Below, in pieces: positions 35,462 to 47,930 of a stretch of 64,000 nt of DNA. Position 1 is the first letter of the stretch; each line of letters begins with the position of its first letter. The DNA is from Tetraselmis striata (Eukaryota; Chlorophyta; Chlorodendrophyceae; Chlorodendrales; Chlorodendraceae). A program made the translations under genes and the position numbers. The notes under the pieces were generated by a model. It saw only the letters and a program-made list of their open reading frames with translations. It searched no databases and had not been told where the DNA came from. The DNA is taken from contig VCJN01003567.1 of NCBI GenBank assembly GCA_006384855.1, positions 62,001 to 126,000 on the forward strand. The letters run 5' to 3'.

Positions 35462-37368
35462 GGTGCTGCACCGGGCGGCGTGCGGGCATCCGAGAGTGCC
35501 TGGTTCAATGCCGGTTTAACGCCCAAAGTGCCGCCGGTCTCGCACTGCAATGCTCACTGTGCGCACCCTGGTCTTGCCACCCTCATCCTTGTTATCCTTA
35601 GGCACGGTATCAATATGGCATTATTTTGCGTCCATGTCCTGCGTTGCTTGCCTGCACTTGCTGCATGCACCGCATGGTGGACTGTATCACTGGGGCGCAG
35701 GCGGTAGCCCCGTCATTGGGTGAAACCATAGGATTCGTTGATGATTGTGTCGGCATATTGGGGCAATGAAAACCCCATACACCCTGTGGATGTGTATATA
35801 TAAATATATAGATAAATACATCTGCATATATAAATGTATATATATATATATGTATACATCTGTATATATATATATATACATCTGTATATATAGAGAGAAA
35901 TATGTATATATGTATACATATGGATGTATCTCTCTCTCTATATATATATATATATCTATATATGTACATATATATGCTCCGATTACTGGCACGCCAGGCC
36001 CCACGATGCATCAGACTTGTTCAGACCAGCAAGAGAAGTGGCAGGGACCTGTAGTATAGTCGTCGCATTAGTTAGTTTCCCGCGTCACAATATAGCTATC
36101 ATTATCATGCTGATGTTATTCATTATTTCGCACATTGCACAATGGATTATTCCACGCATACCGCACCCATTTGCTGACGCAACGTTTTCCGATTATTATT
36201 ATTATCATTTATATGTTGTAGCACATATAAATAATGAATGGCGCCGGTGTTGCCGCATCGCTGGCTCCTTTACGTACGCTCCGGGGGAGGACCGCCCATA
36301 TTATGCAAGATGAACCGAGAGTGCCGCCCTGAAGGCTCGAGGCCACCGGCCGGACCGTGAGAGCTCAGTCGTCACTGCATATTAATTACATGAGCTAGCA
36401 GCAGAAGGCGATATGAGGAAATCACCAAGAAAGGACAATCAGAAAGGTCCTCTACAACGACTGCATATTCGTATGTACCGGTACTGTCTCATCTCGTAAC
36501 AAAGACAACGCAGCATAATTCGGTACTTGATTGCGGACCTGAAAAATGGGCGGCCGACGCGCGGATAGGCTGGCTGGTCCCAGCTCGCCCAGGCCGTCTG
36601 TCCGGATTACGAGTACCTGTACCCGTAAAAATACCGGCAAACCTTTTGTCCCGGGCGAGCTTTACTTGAACTGTTGCCGCCCTGAAGATGCGCCCAATCA
36701 GCAGTACGCACGCCGCTTGCTGTGCCTTCAGTGTGTCAGCTGACTCCTCGTGAGCGGCTGCGCTCCTTAGTTGCGGCAATGCACACTGCCATTTGAGTTT
36801 ATTCACAATTCACGAGGTCGGACTGTTTTGGTGGCCCCTCTGCCACAGCACTTCCAATGCGCGAGTGTCACCACATGCGAGTACAGCAACACACCCCAGG
36901 AGGTGTGCGGCCTGTTTTTGAAATCCAGCAGCCACACGGATGAGCAGGTCTGTCAGCCACAAAAGCCCCGATGCACCTTGTTTCCTTTCCAGATGTGAAT
37001 AAAAATATTACATCACGGACACAATAGGCTCCAGACGGCTTCATCCGAGTCGATTTCAGGCCGAATGGATATATTCACCTCTTCCTAAACACCTACACGC
37101 CTATCCAAATAAAATGGTGCAATGGGTTAGCTACAGATGTTGCACCATCGCGCAAGGTTCGCGGTTCTGGAATGTTGGGTAATACGGACTGAGGGAGGGG
37201 TGGCCACGGGGGAGGGGGGAGGGGTGTCTGATTGAGGATTCATACTTACTTGCGCTCCAGCAACACCATATCACCCGCCATTGCCAGGGTACTTGTACCC
37301 TTGTCCTGGACTCTCGTCTCGCCTTGCGGCGTCTCGGCCCGTGGCGTGCAGCGCGCTGCCGCGCCGCG
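35462..37368. other. Spacer between PDCD2 and the MSL channel
   Basis: It contains an AT/TATATA-rich block at about 35790-35965 and the repeated sequence at 36385-36462 (see separate entry). A short GGGCGAGCTTTACTTG at about 36651 resembles the SINE-like 3' end. I see no supported gene; the longer minus-strand frame near 36500-36800 lacks any recognisable domain. Confidence 0.4.
36385..36462 (-). repeat. Solo 3' terminus of a retroelement
   Basis: About 78 bases (ACATGAGCTAGCAGCAGAAG ... AAAGGTCCTCTAC) match 6463-6538 with few differences. The copy at 6.5 kb directly follows a retroelement endonuclease stop codon, so this solo copy is probably an extremely 5'-truncated insertion. Confidence 0.5.
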
Positions 37369-37944
37369 CTAGAGCAGGTTGGCCAGCGGCACGCCGCCGC
37401 CCCGCGCCTCCACCTTGTGGTGAAAGCTGAAGGTGGCGTCGCCCTTGTCGCTGTAGCGGCGGATCACCGAGCTGGCGACCCCCACCGCGGCGTCGCGCGC
37501 CTCGCGCTTGCGGGTCCACTCGTCCGCTGGGCGCACAGGCACAGCATGGTGGGCGTGTCAGGATGTCACGGCACGACAATGGGTACCGTTCTCGGGGGGA
37601 GGAGGGATCATACCGGCATGCGTATACACCGCTGTAGTTGTATCATTTCTTAGCACACCATATATACAGTCCTCTATATACACCTAATGTACAGTACGCG
37701 TAGCTTATCCCAAGTTGGCGGTCCATACTTGTAGTGTCTACCGCACCAGAGACCTTGGCCTGCAGGTGCCGGAGAATCCAAACCATTTGGACCCAAACGA
37801 TCCAAACGATGAAGTGGATTATAACGTCCGCTCGAAGTTTTCCGTATACAGCTGTGGTGGTGCATTTATAGCAAAGTCGATGCCGAAGCAGTACTTCCCT
37901 GTTTCCCAAGGAATACCACCTCCTGCCGTGGAGGAGGGCTCATG

Positions 37945-37975
<31 letters not shown>

Positions 37976-40900
37976 TCATAGATAAGCGTGGCCACAGGAA
38001 AATGATAAACGATATATCTCAAGATGCAGGACATGGCACACTTTTAAATTGAATGCACACAACTCCATGGCCAATCGCCAGTGTGATGACCATCAATGTG
38101 GATGTGTGTGAAGAGAGGGAGGCGGGGAGGGGGGAGAGAGAGTCGGCGAGCCACCGGGGTGCTTGTAAGCAAGCAGCGTTGCCGAAGGATGTGACCAGCG
38201 CAGTTACACACACACACAATCATTATGTATGCTGACTCACTTCACACGATGGCAATACATAGCCGCACGTAATCGACGGTTGTCCCATCCTTCATATGTG
38301 GAAGCCTAGCTATGGCGAACAGGCACTATATACAATGAGTATCTGTGATTGCATGTAATATTTGTAAGGCCATAGTGATATTACATGCAATCACAGATAC
38401 TTATTGCATGTAATATCTGTAAGGCCTAGATGACTCGGCTTCCACGCTGATTGCATTGGGCGTTGGGGGGGGGGGGGGGGGGGGGGCGGGCGCACGTGAC
38501 ATCTTGTACCACCAGATGATGAGGACCGTCATCTTGAGGTTGGTCTGGTCCACGCTGTAGTACTTGACGTCGAGGTACTGCTCGTCGTACTCGGTCGGCT
38601 TCTCGCGGCACAGCTGCCGCAGCTTGCTCATCAGCTCGTGCTTGATGGTGTCCGCCGCGCCCACGTCCACCTTGAGCCACCACCGCGTGTCAGCAGCGGG
38701 CAAGGGGCGCGCGCAGGGGGCTGGGCGGTGAATGTGGCCCGGCAAGAGGTTGCCATGCTGAGGGCGGGAGGACGCGCGCGCCTCCTCTGTGATAGTGTAA
38801 CTGTAGTAATGTAGTACTAGCTTCTAACAGTACATCGAGTCTGTGTTTTTTTGATAGTTGACAATGGTAATCCTAACGAGTCTTATTCTAAGTTTGTTTG
38901 ATTCTTTTATGATTGTTGACGTCAAATCGCTGATGTTTTATCCGGCAATGGGATTGATTTGAAACGAGGGAGCCTGTTTTCTTTGTGGAATACTAACACG
39001 CGCATGCCGTGTCGGTAAGTGCACACATTGCGGGAGACAGCAAGATAACAACCCCGAAATTACGGCACCCCTCGAACAGCGCACCCGGTTCCCGGTTGCC
39101 ATGATCATTATTGTAACGCTCCGCGTGTTCACCCTGCTAGGGTGAGACCCCCCCGCCCCCCCCTCCCCCCCCCCCCCCCCCCCGCGCGCGCGCCATCTCC
39201 CCTTCTCGCCACACGCAAAGAGGGTTACCGTAAGAACTGCGCCGCTATGTACAACGGGTCACACCTCGACGATCGACGCAATCATTGCGAGCTCAAATCA
39301 GTATGTTCTGTTCCGCCTCGGACAATCAGATCCCCCCCCCCCCCCCTTGGGCCTCCATCAAACCCATATCAGCACCCAGATGTTGTTTACTACTGAAGGT
39401 TGCGGATTGTGGCGAAAACGAGCACCACCCGAGCCATGATAAGCACATAAAGACGGCGTAGCTGGGGGGGAGGGGGGGAGAGGGAGGGTCACCTGGAAGT
39501 AGGTGAACTCGGCGTGGTTGGAGCACCGCGAGAGGTTCAGTATCGGCTGCGCAGTTGCAGCGGCAAGCAGGGGGTCAGCTGGTCAGCTCAGGGTCAGGCG
39601 CTGGAGACGAACGGGAAGGCAACGGAACTCCAGAATGGGCACACGCGAGCCCTGACCAGGGCGGTTCGGGATCCTGGGGAGTACAGGCTCGGGGCTTTCT
39701 AGATTGTCGGTGTTTCGCTTTCGGCGGCGGGGCATTGTCCCGCTCTGGCGGCATACACCCGTACCGCCTTGCCCATCCGAGCTGGACAGGTTTGATTATC
39801 TTTACCATTCGATTAAGTGAACAGGTAGGAATTTAGGGTTTTAGGGTTTGGATTTAGAATTTGGATTTAGGGTTTATGGTAAACCCTAAACCTAAAACTC
39901 TAAACCCTAAAAACCCGTTGGTGTTGAGTCTATTGGCATTTTAGTCGCTGTCTCGCAATAAAGCGGAAACTGGTCCGTCATATGATGTCTGCCCTGATTT
40001 TGACAACGAAATCAGCTGCACAAGCGAGTCATAGTGGGCCGCCCGGTTGATGGGTGTGAGTGTGAGTGTGTGTGTTGGGGAAGAGGGGGGGGGGGGGGGG
40101 GGGGGGGAGCTGACCTTGCTGATGAGGGAGGTGTTGGTGAGGGTGAGGGGGCGGTTCCAAAAGTCCAAAAACGACGTGTTGAGCAGGCTGATCTTGCGCA
40201 CGTTGAACGCCTCGCCGTCCAACGTCACCCTGCGCCGCCATCGAGGAAGCCAGCCGAGGCAATGCCGCACATCAGCGACCGGACTGCAGAATGCTTGTGG
40301 AAGCAGCGGGACGGGCCATGTCGTCATGGGGGTGAGCGGGTCTATCATCAGTGCATGTCAGCGTGGGGCCCTCCTGTTGCCCTGCCGCAGCGAGGCACGC
40401 ACCAGTCGCCGACGTCGTACGGGTGCTGCACAAACAGAAAGAGCATCGCCTCGTACCTGCGCGCCGCCGGGCATGACATAGAGAGCTGTTTTTAGCATAG
40501 CACGGGTATACTGTGAGGAAAAACTGAGTGAGGCTCCGAGCGCTGACTTCGGTGGCGGATTGCTTTGGGTAGCAGACTCTCGGAAAGGCAACAAGGGCTG
40601 GGAAAAGGACCCCGCCCTCACCCCCCGGATGGGCGCGGCAGGCGGTGTGCCAAGACATGGTAGGCTTAATGGAAGGGCGGGGGGGGGGGCTCACGTGTTG
40701 CGGATGCTGTTGCCAAAGATGAAGGAGAGCGCCAGCACAGTGGCGGAGAAGGTGGACAGCCCCTGCAGCACGTCCACGTTCCTGCGGGGCAACGGGGAAG
40801 CGCGGGCGGTGCTCTGTCAGGCCCACCCTCGGTGTCGCGGAACCTCGCAGGGCAGGCGGGGCACAGCAGGGCACAGCGTGTTGCAGACCATCTGTACAAT

Positions 40901-43900
40901 GTTTGATGTATGCGTGCTGCATGCTCGTGCGAAGTGAGAGAGAGAGGGAGGGAGGGGAGGGGAGGCTGAAGATTGTGTAGTAGTAGGACACCACCACGAT
41001 CGCCAAGTGCAAAAAGGGGTGTGTCACGCTCATTGACGCCCTGTCGCTGTGTTGTGTCTGCAAGTGGCCTCCCGATGCCTACTGACGCAGCAGTTTAACT
41101 AGCAGCTGGATAACAGCGGCTGTCGGCTGTCAGATTTGCGCGTACGAGCATCCCATCCTATTTATGTTACGAATTATGTCCCTCCAGGCTGATATTCAGT
41201 TGGACTGTGTATCTTATAAATATAGTATTCCTATATTATTGTATCTTATAAATATAGTATTACCACATTATCTGTTCACTAATTGCTGGGCTGGACTGGG
41301 CGGGCGGGCGTACCACACGAGGAAGTAGAAGCCAATGAACAGAAAGTGGAGGGCACCTGCCAAGAGTTGGGGGGGGGGGGGGAGGGGGTGGGGGGGCGGG
41401 GGGGGGGGGGGGGGGGGGGTATCAGCTCGCTGGCAAGGCGTGGCCAAAAAAGCTGCGGTGGGCAGAGGACGGGGCAGCTGTGGCAGCACGCACCCGCCAG
41501 GCCGCTCTCCAGGCTGTTCATCATTGTCTCCGTGTTGTGCAGCGACGTGGCGATGTCGGCCCGCTCTTTGTACAGCGTCTGCACGCGGTCAATCACCTGC
41601 CGGCAGCGAGGGTTTCAGCCTCGACACACGCCAACACGCACAACAGGCAGCGCTACTCTCCATCAATGCTCCTGGCCTGCACTCCTGGCTAGTATGCTGG
41701 GACTAGCATGAATTACCAAACTAGCGTCTTGGTGTGACAACAAGAGCGTCCTATTAGCTCTTGGCTTTAGACACTTCAAGGGGAAAAATACAGATAGCCG
41801 AGGGATGCACTCATTCGAAGGTTGGCAGGCCCCCTAGCGGAGAAGCAAATAGACTGCCAGACTGGAAAATGTGGACATCAAGAGTTCGAAAAAAAGAGCA
41901 GCGACTGAATGAATGGCGCTGATACGATGCGGTGCCTCTTACCTGGGAGCGTGTGATTCTGGCCTCCAGGTCAGTTGAGAAGATGCGAAACGCTTCCGTC
42001 GCCGACCGGCGCCCCTCGTTGTCGTCCTTGTAGAAGAGCATAAAGTCCTGGAGTGTGACATATTTGCTGCGGACATCCGGACAAACGACGCCGCAGAATG
42101 CAAAACATCAGCGAGCGGGCGCTGGCGTCGGGCGGATGGGGGGGCGGACGACATGGCGAGGCAGGGGCTGCATGGCCATCGGGTAAGTATTCCACCATGC
42201 GTGGGTAAAGAAATGGCCGGATGTGGGGGGGGGGAGGGGGGTGGGGGGGGGGGGAGGGGGGTGGGGGGGGGGGGAGGGGAGAGAGCTCACCGTTGGACCT
42301 CCGCACCGCGCAGGTTGCTGAACAGCGCCTTTCCGAATTGGGTAACATCCGCCAGCTGCGCCTTGGCCTCCTCCGGGGTGCGGCACCTGTGCTGCCGGAT
42401 AAGGTTGCTGTACGTCTTGACCACCACCGCGGTGCGCAAGCGCTCAATCTCCTTGTCCGTCAGATTCTCCAGGTCCTGCCGGGCACGCTCCAGGTCAGCA
42501 CATGCGAGAGCAGTAGCAGAGCGGACGGCAGCAGGGTACCGGGCCCGCGCACATCTGGGTCCTGGTTGTCCAGCATCTCCAGCGGCATCTGCTGCAGAAT
42601 GTCTTTCCCAAGGTTAAACTGGACGATGTCGTCGTCAAAGTTGCCGGAAGTGGTGGGGGTGGCCGAGTAAGAGTCATCCGCCTCAGAAGGGGGGCGGCTC
42701 GCAGGACGCGACCCCGAGACAACCTTGAACAGATCAGCGATCGCACTGCCGCTGGCCATCCGACGATGCTGCATGGGCACGCACGTCAGGCGCACGCCAG
42801 CGTCAGCTGCACTGCGACGCGTGAGAGAGGTGGTAATGCTGTGGGAGCGGGCGCGCCGACTCACCCGGGGGGGATCAGGGCGCTCAGGGATGGTGCCCTG
42901 CTGGGGCAGGTCCAGCACCACCCCCGACACCAGTGCGCTGCCATCCTTCAGCTCCGACCCACCCTCCGATGGCGCCCCTCTATGCGCCAAGTCCACCAGG
43001 TTCATGGTGGAATTGCCGGGGCGCAAGACCTTGGACGACCTGCGCACATCTGCCCGGGTGCTCTTGGTGAATATCTGCTTTGACGGCTTGGGCCTGCGGC
43101 GCTGACGGGTGCTGGAGAGTGCCTGCGAGTGGCGGCAGAGAAGGGGAGAGGTGGGGCGGTGGCGGTGAACATGTCAGCGCGGGATGGGTGGCATGATGGC
43201 ACACACACGCACACACACAAGCCAGCCTCCACATTAATGTGTTGGTGGATGGCATGTGAGGCAGACTGGGGTACCTTGAGCTTGAACTCGCTGCCCAGCG
43301 CCTCGTGCAGCTTCTTGAAATGCGTGCTACGGTAGAAGTTGGTGGAGATGGCCTTGGTGCACACCGACGCGATCAGCGAGGCGATCGTGGCAATGAGCAC
43401 GCAGAGGACAATGCGCTGGATGATGGTCGACATCTGCGCCGGCGAGGAAAATTTGCTCAGTCAGGATTCATGCGTCGGATGGCCGGGCGCAGCTATGCCA
43501 GCTCAGCTTTAGCTTGCCGGCATACAGGTTTTGCGAGCGGCATGCCCCCGCACGGATCGAGCACACCTTCTGGTAGGGTGCGCTGGCGCACGTGGCTGCG
43601 TACACGCCGTCGCAGAAGGCGAGCTCAAACACCACGAAGTACCACAGCAGCAGCATGCCCATCGTGGCCGTGCGGATGAGTGCCTTGGTCAGGCTCTCGT
43701 AGTGCGCCAGGAACTCGCCCAGGAACACCACCTGCCGCGCCCCAGGGGAAACATCGCCATCGCATTGCCTCAATACCCGCATGGCAGCCATCCAGGCGCA
43801 GCAGCTGCACCATGTCCGAGCCACCTCTCTGGCCATGCGAGGTGGGAAATGAAGGTAAAGGTGGAGAAGGAAATGTTGGGGGGGGGGGGGGGGGGGGGGG

Positions 43901-45197
43901 GGGTCACCTCAATGGTGTGGAAGATTTTGGCGGTGCCCCACTTGGCAAGGTAGTACAGCGGGATGGCGCCGCCCGCAAAGTAGCACCACCGGAAGGATAT
44001 GCTCTCCCCGTTTTTCGCGGAGGCCTGGGTGGCGACTCCAAAGGCCCAGGTAAGCTCGAGCAAGGGTGCAGGCAACATCAGGGACGGCAGGGGCAGGGGC
44101 AGGGGCAGGGGCCAGGGGCGCGGCGCACCGGCAGCTTCTGCAGCAGCACGCCGATGCCGATGACGATGAACGACGACACCAGTAGCCACAGCATGGTCAT
44201 TTGCTCCTTGTCGGCGCAGAGCTTCGCGATCTTCTTGTGCATCGTGCCATCCTCAGTCTGTGTAATGGCAGTATATCCGATTGGATACGGACCAGCAGGG
44301 GGTGTCAATGTGCCATCTTGATATAAATAAAACTAATAAAACAACAACCGCGCAGTGGCAACATAACCATCAAGCGCCCCCCCTCACCCCAAGCCCACCC
44401 AAGCCCCGTGTCCCGACGAGCTGCTGGCTACATGCACGGGGGCGGCGTACATTGGCGTCGCCAAAGATGCCCATCCGGCCATAGGCTTCCATTGCCTGCG
44501 CGGCGCGCGCGTCGGGGGTGCTGTGCGGGTTGATGTCGCCCTTGCCGGTGGACGTCTCGGACAGGCCTGCCTCGGACGCGGTCGGCTGGAAGTTCCGCGC
44601 CTGTTCAAAGGCCCCTTCTCCGCTGCTGTTGCCAACGGCGGGCGCCGAGGCTGTGCGACGGGGAGGGGAGCAGCGGCGGGCGAGCGCACTGGTCAGCGGC
44701 AGCCGACCGTCGAATACAAATTTAAACAATCGCATACATACCGTACACGAACTTTGAGAGCGAGGGTGGTCGGGCGGCGGGGAGAGATGGTAGCCAGTAG
44801 CTAACAGACACCCAACGGTGTCTCGCAACGAGGTCCGGAAGAAAGCCTAGGGAAAGCCGGGGGGGGGGGGGGGGGGGGAGTCACCTCGGTCGGCTATGTC
44901 CAGCAGCGTGACGGGCTCCATCTCGCAAGGCCGCGGCGGAGCCGGGAATACCCCCGCGTCCGAGGCCGCGTATGTCTGCGGCCCAGCCCCGATCTCCGCC
45001 GCCTCCTCCGCCTTGTCCAGTGCCACGCGGAAGGACAGCAGCTCCGCCTGGCTCAGCAGCGTGGCGCCGTCCGGCACTGGTGCCCCCACCGGCGCCCCCA
45101 CAGGCTCCCCCACCGGCGCCTCCACCACGGCGGAGTCGCTCAGCCAGCGGGCACCCGACGACCCGGCGCCCGAGCGCGCTTCGAGGCCCGGCAACAT
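37369..45197 (-). CDS. MscS-like (MSL) mechanosensitive ion channel
   Basis: This channel opens under membrane tension; plant MSL8-10 are the nearest family I recognise. Eighteen exons, all in phase, give 884 residues: 44885-45197, 44451-44650, 44129-44257, 43908-44024, 43567-43731, 43275-43433, 42865-43122, 42553-42768, 42291-42475, 41943-42066, 41494-41596, 41314-41356, 40695-40781, 40403-40456, 40115-40229, 39493-39546, 38496-38670 and 37369-37526. TM segments lie near residues 193-210, 225-243, 276-293, 315-333 and 656-671, with the pore-lining TM6 near 680-695 (TVLALSFIFGNSIRN). The MscS hallmark VQHPYDVGDWVTLDGE follows, then the beta domain, LTNTSLISKPILNLSRCSNH. A long hydrophilic region (about 362-650) separates TM4 from TM5. 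The start is the ATG at 45197; a non-ATG upstream extension is open. Confidence 0.92.
38340..38400. repeat. Perfect 23-bp inverted repeat (hairpin) in MSL intron 17
   Basis: Arms at 38340-38362 and 38378-38400 are exact reverse complements (left arm starts GTATCTGTGATTGCATG) around a 15-base loop. Part of the arm and loop sequence recurs directly after it at about 38403-38429. Confidence 0.9.
39832..39916. repeat. Head-to-head telomere-like repeats
   Basis: TTTAGGG-type units on the left (TTTAGGGTTTTAGGGTTT, then GGATTTAGGGTTT) meet CCCTAAA-type units on the right (AAACCCTAAACC ... CTAAACCCTAAA). The centre GGGTTTA-TGG-TAAACCC is a palindrome. It lies inside MSL intron 15 (39547-40114). Confidence 0.85.
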
Positions 45198-46600
45198 GGC
45201 TCTAAGGCAGCGACTCGACCGATCCTCGGACTGTCGACCAAAGCCCGCTTGAAGGTGTAAGGTCAGCCGGCGGTTGCGCAGGCACTGTGTGAACGGCGGT
45301 GGTTCAGGTCCTTTTAACGCTGTGATCGTGACACCAAGTGTCAAGCGGGTCATACTTCTACTGCATCAGGCCCGGTGCTAAGAGGGTTCTGCTTAAATGT
45401 AGGCTTTTTCCTTCCCCAGTACTTTGTGTGCATTCTCTTGACGCTCTCCCTGTAACCAAACAGTAAAATCAGGCTGACAATAGCCTGCTGCTGAGCTCGT
45501 ACCGGTACTCTCGTAGTATCGCTGCTGTAGGTATCGGTACCGGTGCGGGTTGCCGTACCGGTACCGGTACCGATAATCGCCAGTAACGCCTATATAGAAA
45601 CCGCTGCCTATGAGTAGCACGAATCCGCGTGTTCGCAGGGACTCATTATTGCGCCGCCTTGCACCGCCGCCGGCAAGTGAAGGGCCCATGGTGTAATCCT
45701 TGCCCGTGCGGGTAATAACATGTAGCGACTAATCCTTAGCAGAACCCCGTACCTTATTCCTGCTACAGGTAGAAGCCACAGCGGGGGGGGGGGGCTAGTG
45801 CCTAGCGACCAGTGTTGCCAGCGGATGCCCCTGCTATATCATGATGAGGTTTCGGTCTACATTATGAGGGCGGGAAAACATGTCCGGGATATAGTAGGGG
45901 TTCCCGCGACGACAGAATGCTAGCAGGGAAAATTTGCCACTCTTTTAATTCAACGGTCGTACGCAGCACGTAGTCGCTACATCCAGATTGCTTGCAAAGC
46001 CTGCTACTGGGTAAGGATTAATGATAATCGCATTTAGGCGCGGAACCCTGAGCGCTTCATGCGTGCTGACTAATAGGTGCAATTTCAACCGGTAATTTGA
46101 AAGTGTGTGTGACCCTACACCTGCTGAGGTGTGCATGGGTACTGCGCTCGCGTCGATATCCGTCCTGCTGTACCGGTACGGGTACTGCTGGCACGCGCGC
46201 ATCAGCGGCACACTGGCACCTAGTACAGGTGCTGAGGGTACGGGTACGGGTGTGAATTACAAAGTAAAGGCCAGTGAGAGATCCACCCACCACCCACCAG
46301 TACTGAAAGATTAACTACACAGCCACCTAAAAGCCGCCTTAAAGCCGCCTAAACGTGGCCCGCATCCCGCACGAGGCGGGTAATAATCCTTACAGCAGGG
46401 CAATCCTTACCCGGTACTGTTTTAATGAACTATCACGTTCGTTCGGATATATATTCACCCGTCCCCCCCGCCCCCCGGCTTCTGGCTGTGGCGTGGCCGG
46501 TGGGGGTTCAGCACCGTGGGACGTCCTCCGGCCCCTCCAGGCCCCTCTGCTAGGGTGTCTCCCGTGGGGGTCGCGGTCCCGGTGGGGGCGGCGGTGGTGG
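45198..46600. repeat. Repeat-rich spacer upstream of the MSL gene
   Basis: It holds a fragment of the CTCTCCCTGTAACC repeat family (45405-45462), a cluster of nested TACCGGTACCGGTACC palindromes (about 45497-45575), the octamer at 45723 and 45972, and AATCCTTAC motifs. A minus-strand fragment of the first retroelement 3' end lies at 46321-46380. No gene is supported. Confidence 0.55.
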
Positions 46601-46618
46601 TGGGCGCGCCGCGCTGCG

Positions 46619-47930
46619 ATGGCGCGGGTGCAGTCGTCGACGCCCGGCGGGGGCGTTGATTGGCAGTTCCAGTGTTGCGATGGCAGCTGCCGACGTACCT
46701 ATCAGCGGCCCGCCCCCATGTGCACGCACGTGAACCACGGGATGGAGTCCGACGACCCGACGGTAGCTGCCATGCACCTCGCCTACGCTGCGACTTTCGA
46801 CCCCTCTGTGTATATATGCGCGGTAGTGCGCCCCACGAGCCGGTTGCCCGCGCTCGGGCCACCATGTGTTCCATGGCGCGCAAGCGGCGGCCCGTGCCGC
46901 CACCTGTGAGTTATGCTGCCCCCCTCCTCCCACGGCTCCGCCCCCCGGTGTGGCTCTCCCGGCGTCGGCAGCTGGCGTCCGGGCGCTGCAGTGCCGGCAC
47001 GCGCCGGTTGCTGCCTCAGCCGCCCATGATGCCGCCCTCGCGGCTGCTGCTCGGTGGTGCGCTACCAGCGACGTCTACTTCAAGATGCCCCGTACGCCGC
47101 TGCGGGGTACGGATGTCGGCGTCTGTCCCGCGGCTCGGCATGTCCTCTCCCCCTGCCAGACCGTATGTTGGCCTATGTTGACCGCTTCCCTCCTACCGAC
47201 AACCGGTCGTACGGGGCCGAAGACGCTGTCTGCGTATTTGCGGGGCTACTACTGCGACCCTACCCATCTAGCAGCCCAGCAGTTGTGCGGAAATTGGCGG
47301 AGCGGCGGGTGCGGCTGTGGGAGGCCGGGGATGCAGTGCGCGCCGGCTTCTCGGTGTGCGGGATGCGGCAAGTGTGGCGCGAGTCGCGGGATGGCAGCGA
47401 GTTACACAATTACCATTTGGAGGCGGGGGAGCTGCCGGCGGGCACGTCTCGGAGTGCCCGACGGCGGAAGCGCCGGCGGTCTGCGAGGGCGCGGGCGGCT
47501 TCTGCAGAGGCTGCGGAGGGGGGCGCCGATGATGCGGCGGATGGAGTGCCGCCGGCGGTGGTAGATGCTCACCGCCGGGCGGCGAAACTCGCCGCCGTGC
47601 AGGAGCTGCGCCGCGCTCGCCAGGCGATGGACACCGCCGACCTCGGTATGGTGTCCGACGCCGCTGCGGGGCTCCTTGTCCTTGAAGCCCTCCATCCGCC
47701 TCCTGCCCCCACCGACCCGGAGTACTCCCCTGCCCATGAGTCGCCGGACCTGCGGCGGGCGCCGCCGTCGTGGGGTGGCAATGCGGACGAGGTTCGGCGG
47801 TGGGGGGCAGGAGGACCAGCGGCGGGTTATGCGCCGTGCTCCCCGCCTTTCCGCTGGGCATGTGGACTGGTGGCGTTGGGGACCTGGACATCAGGGGCAT
47901 GGACGTACCTTCGTGGCGCCTGTGGGTGAA
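46619..47930 (+). pseudogene. Retroelement N-terminal part with C2H2-type finger
   Basis: From the ATG at 46619 the frame reads MARVQSSTPGGGVDWQFQCC, then DGSCRRTYQ and CTHVNH, a Cys/His arrangement like the DNA-binding fingers of R2-type elements. The sense then passes through other frames. The longest frame (47054-47929) contains MLAYVDRFPPTDNRSYGAED, a basic stretch RSARRRKRRRSARARA, and a helical region leading toward the RT. At least two frame changes are needed to join these parts. Confidence 0.55.

Noticed and set aside
35610-36011. Frames rich in Tyr-Ile
   Set aside because: They translate the TATATA-rich block.
43531-44321. Plus-strand frames opposite the MSL exons
   Set aside because: They are shadows of the spliced minus-strand channel, which explains the codon pattern fully.
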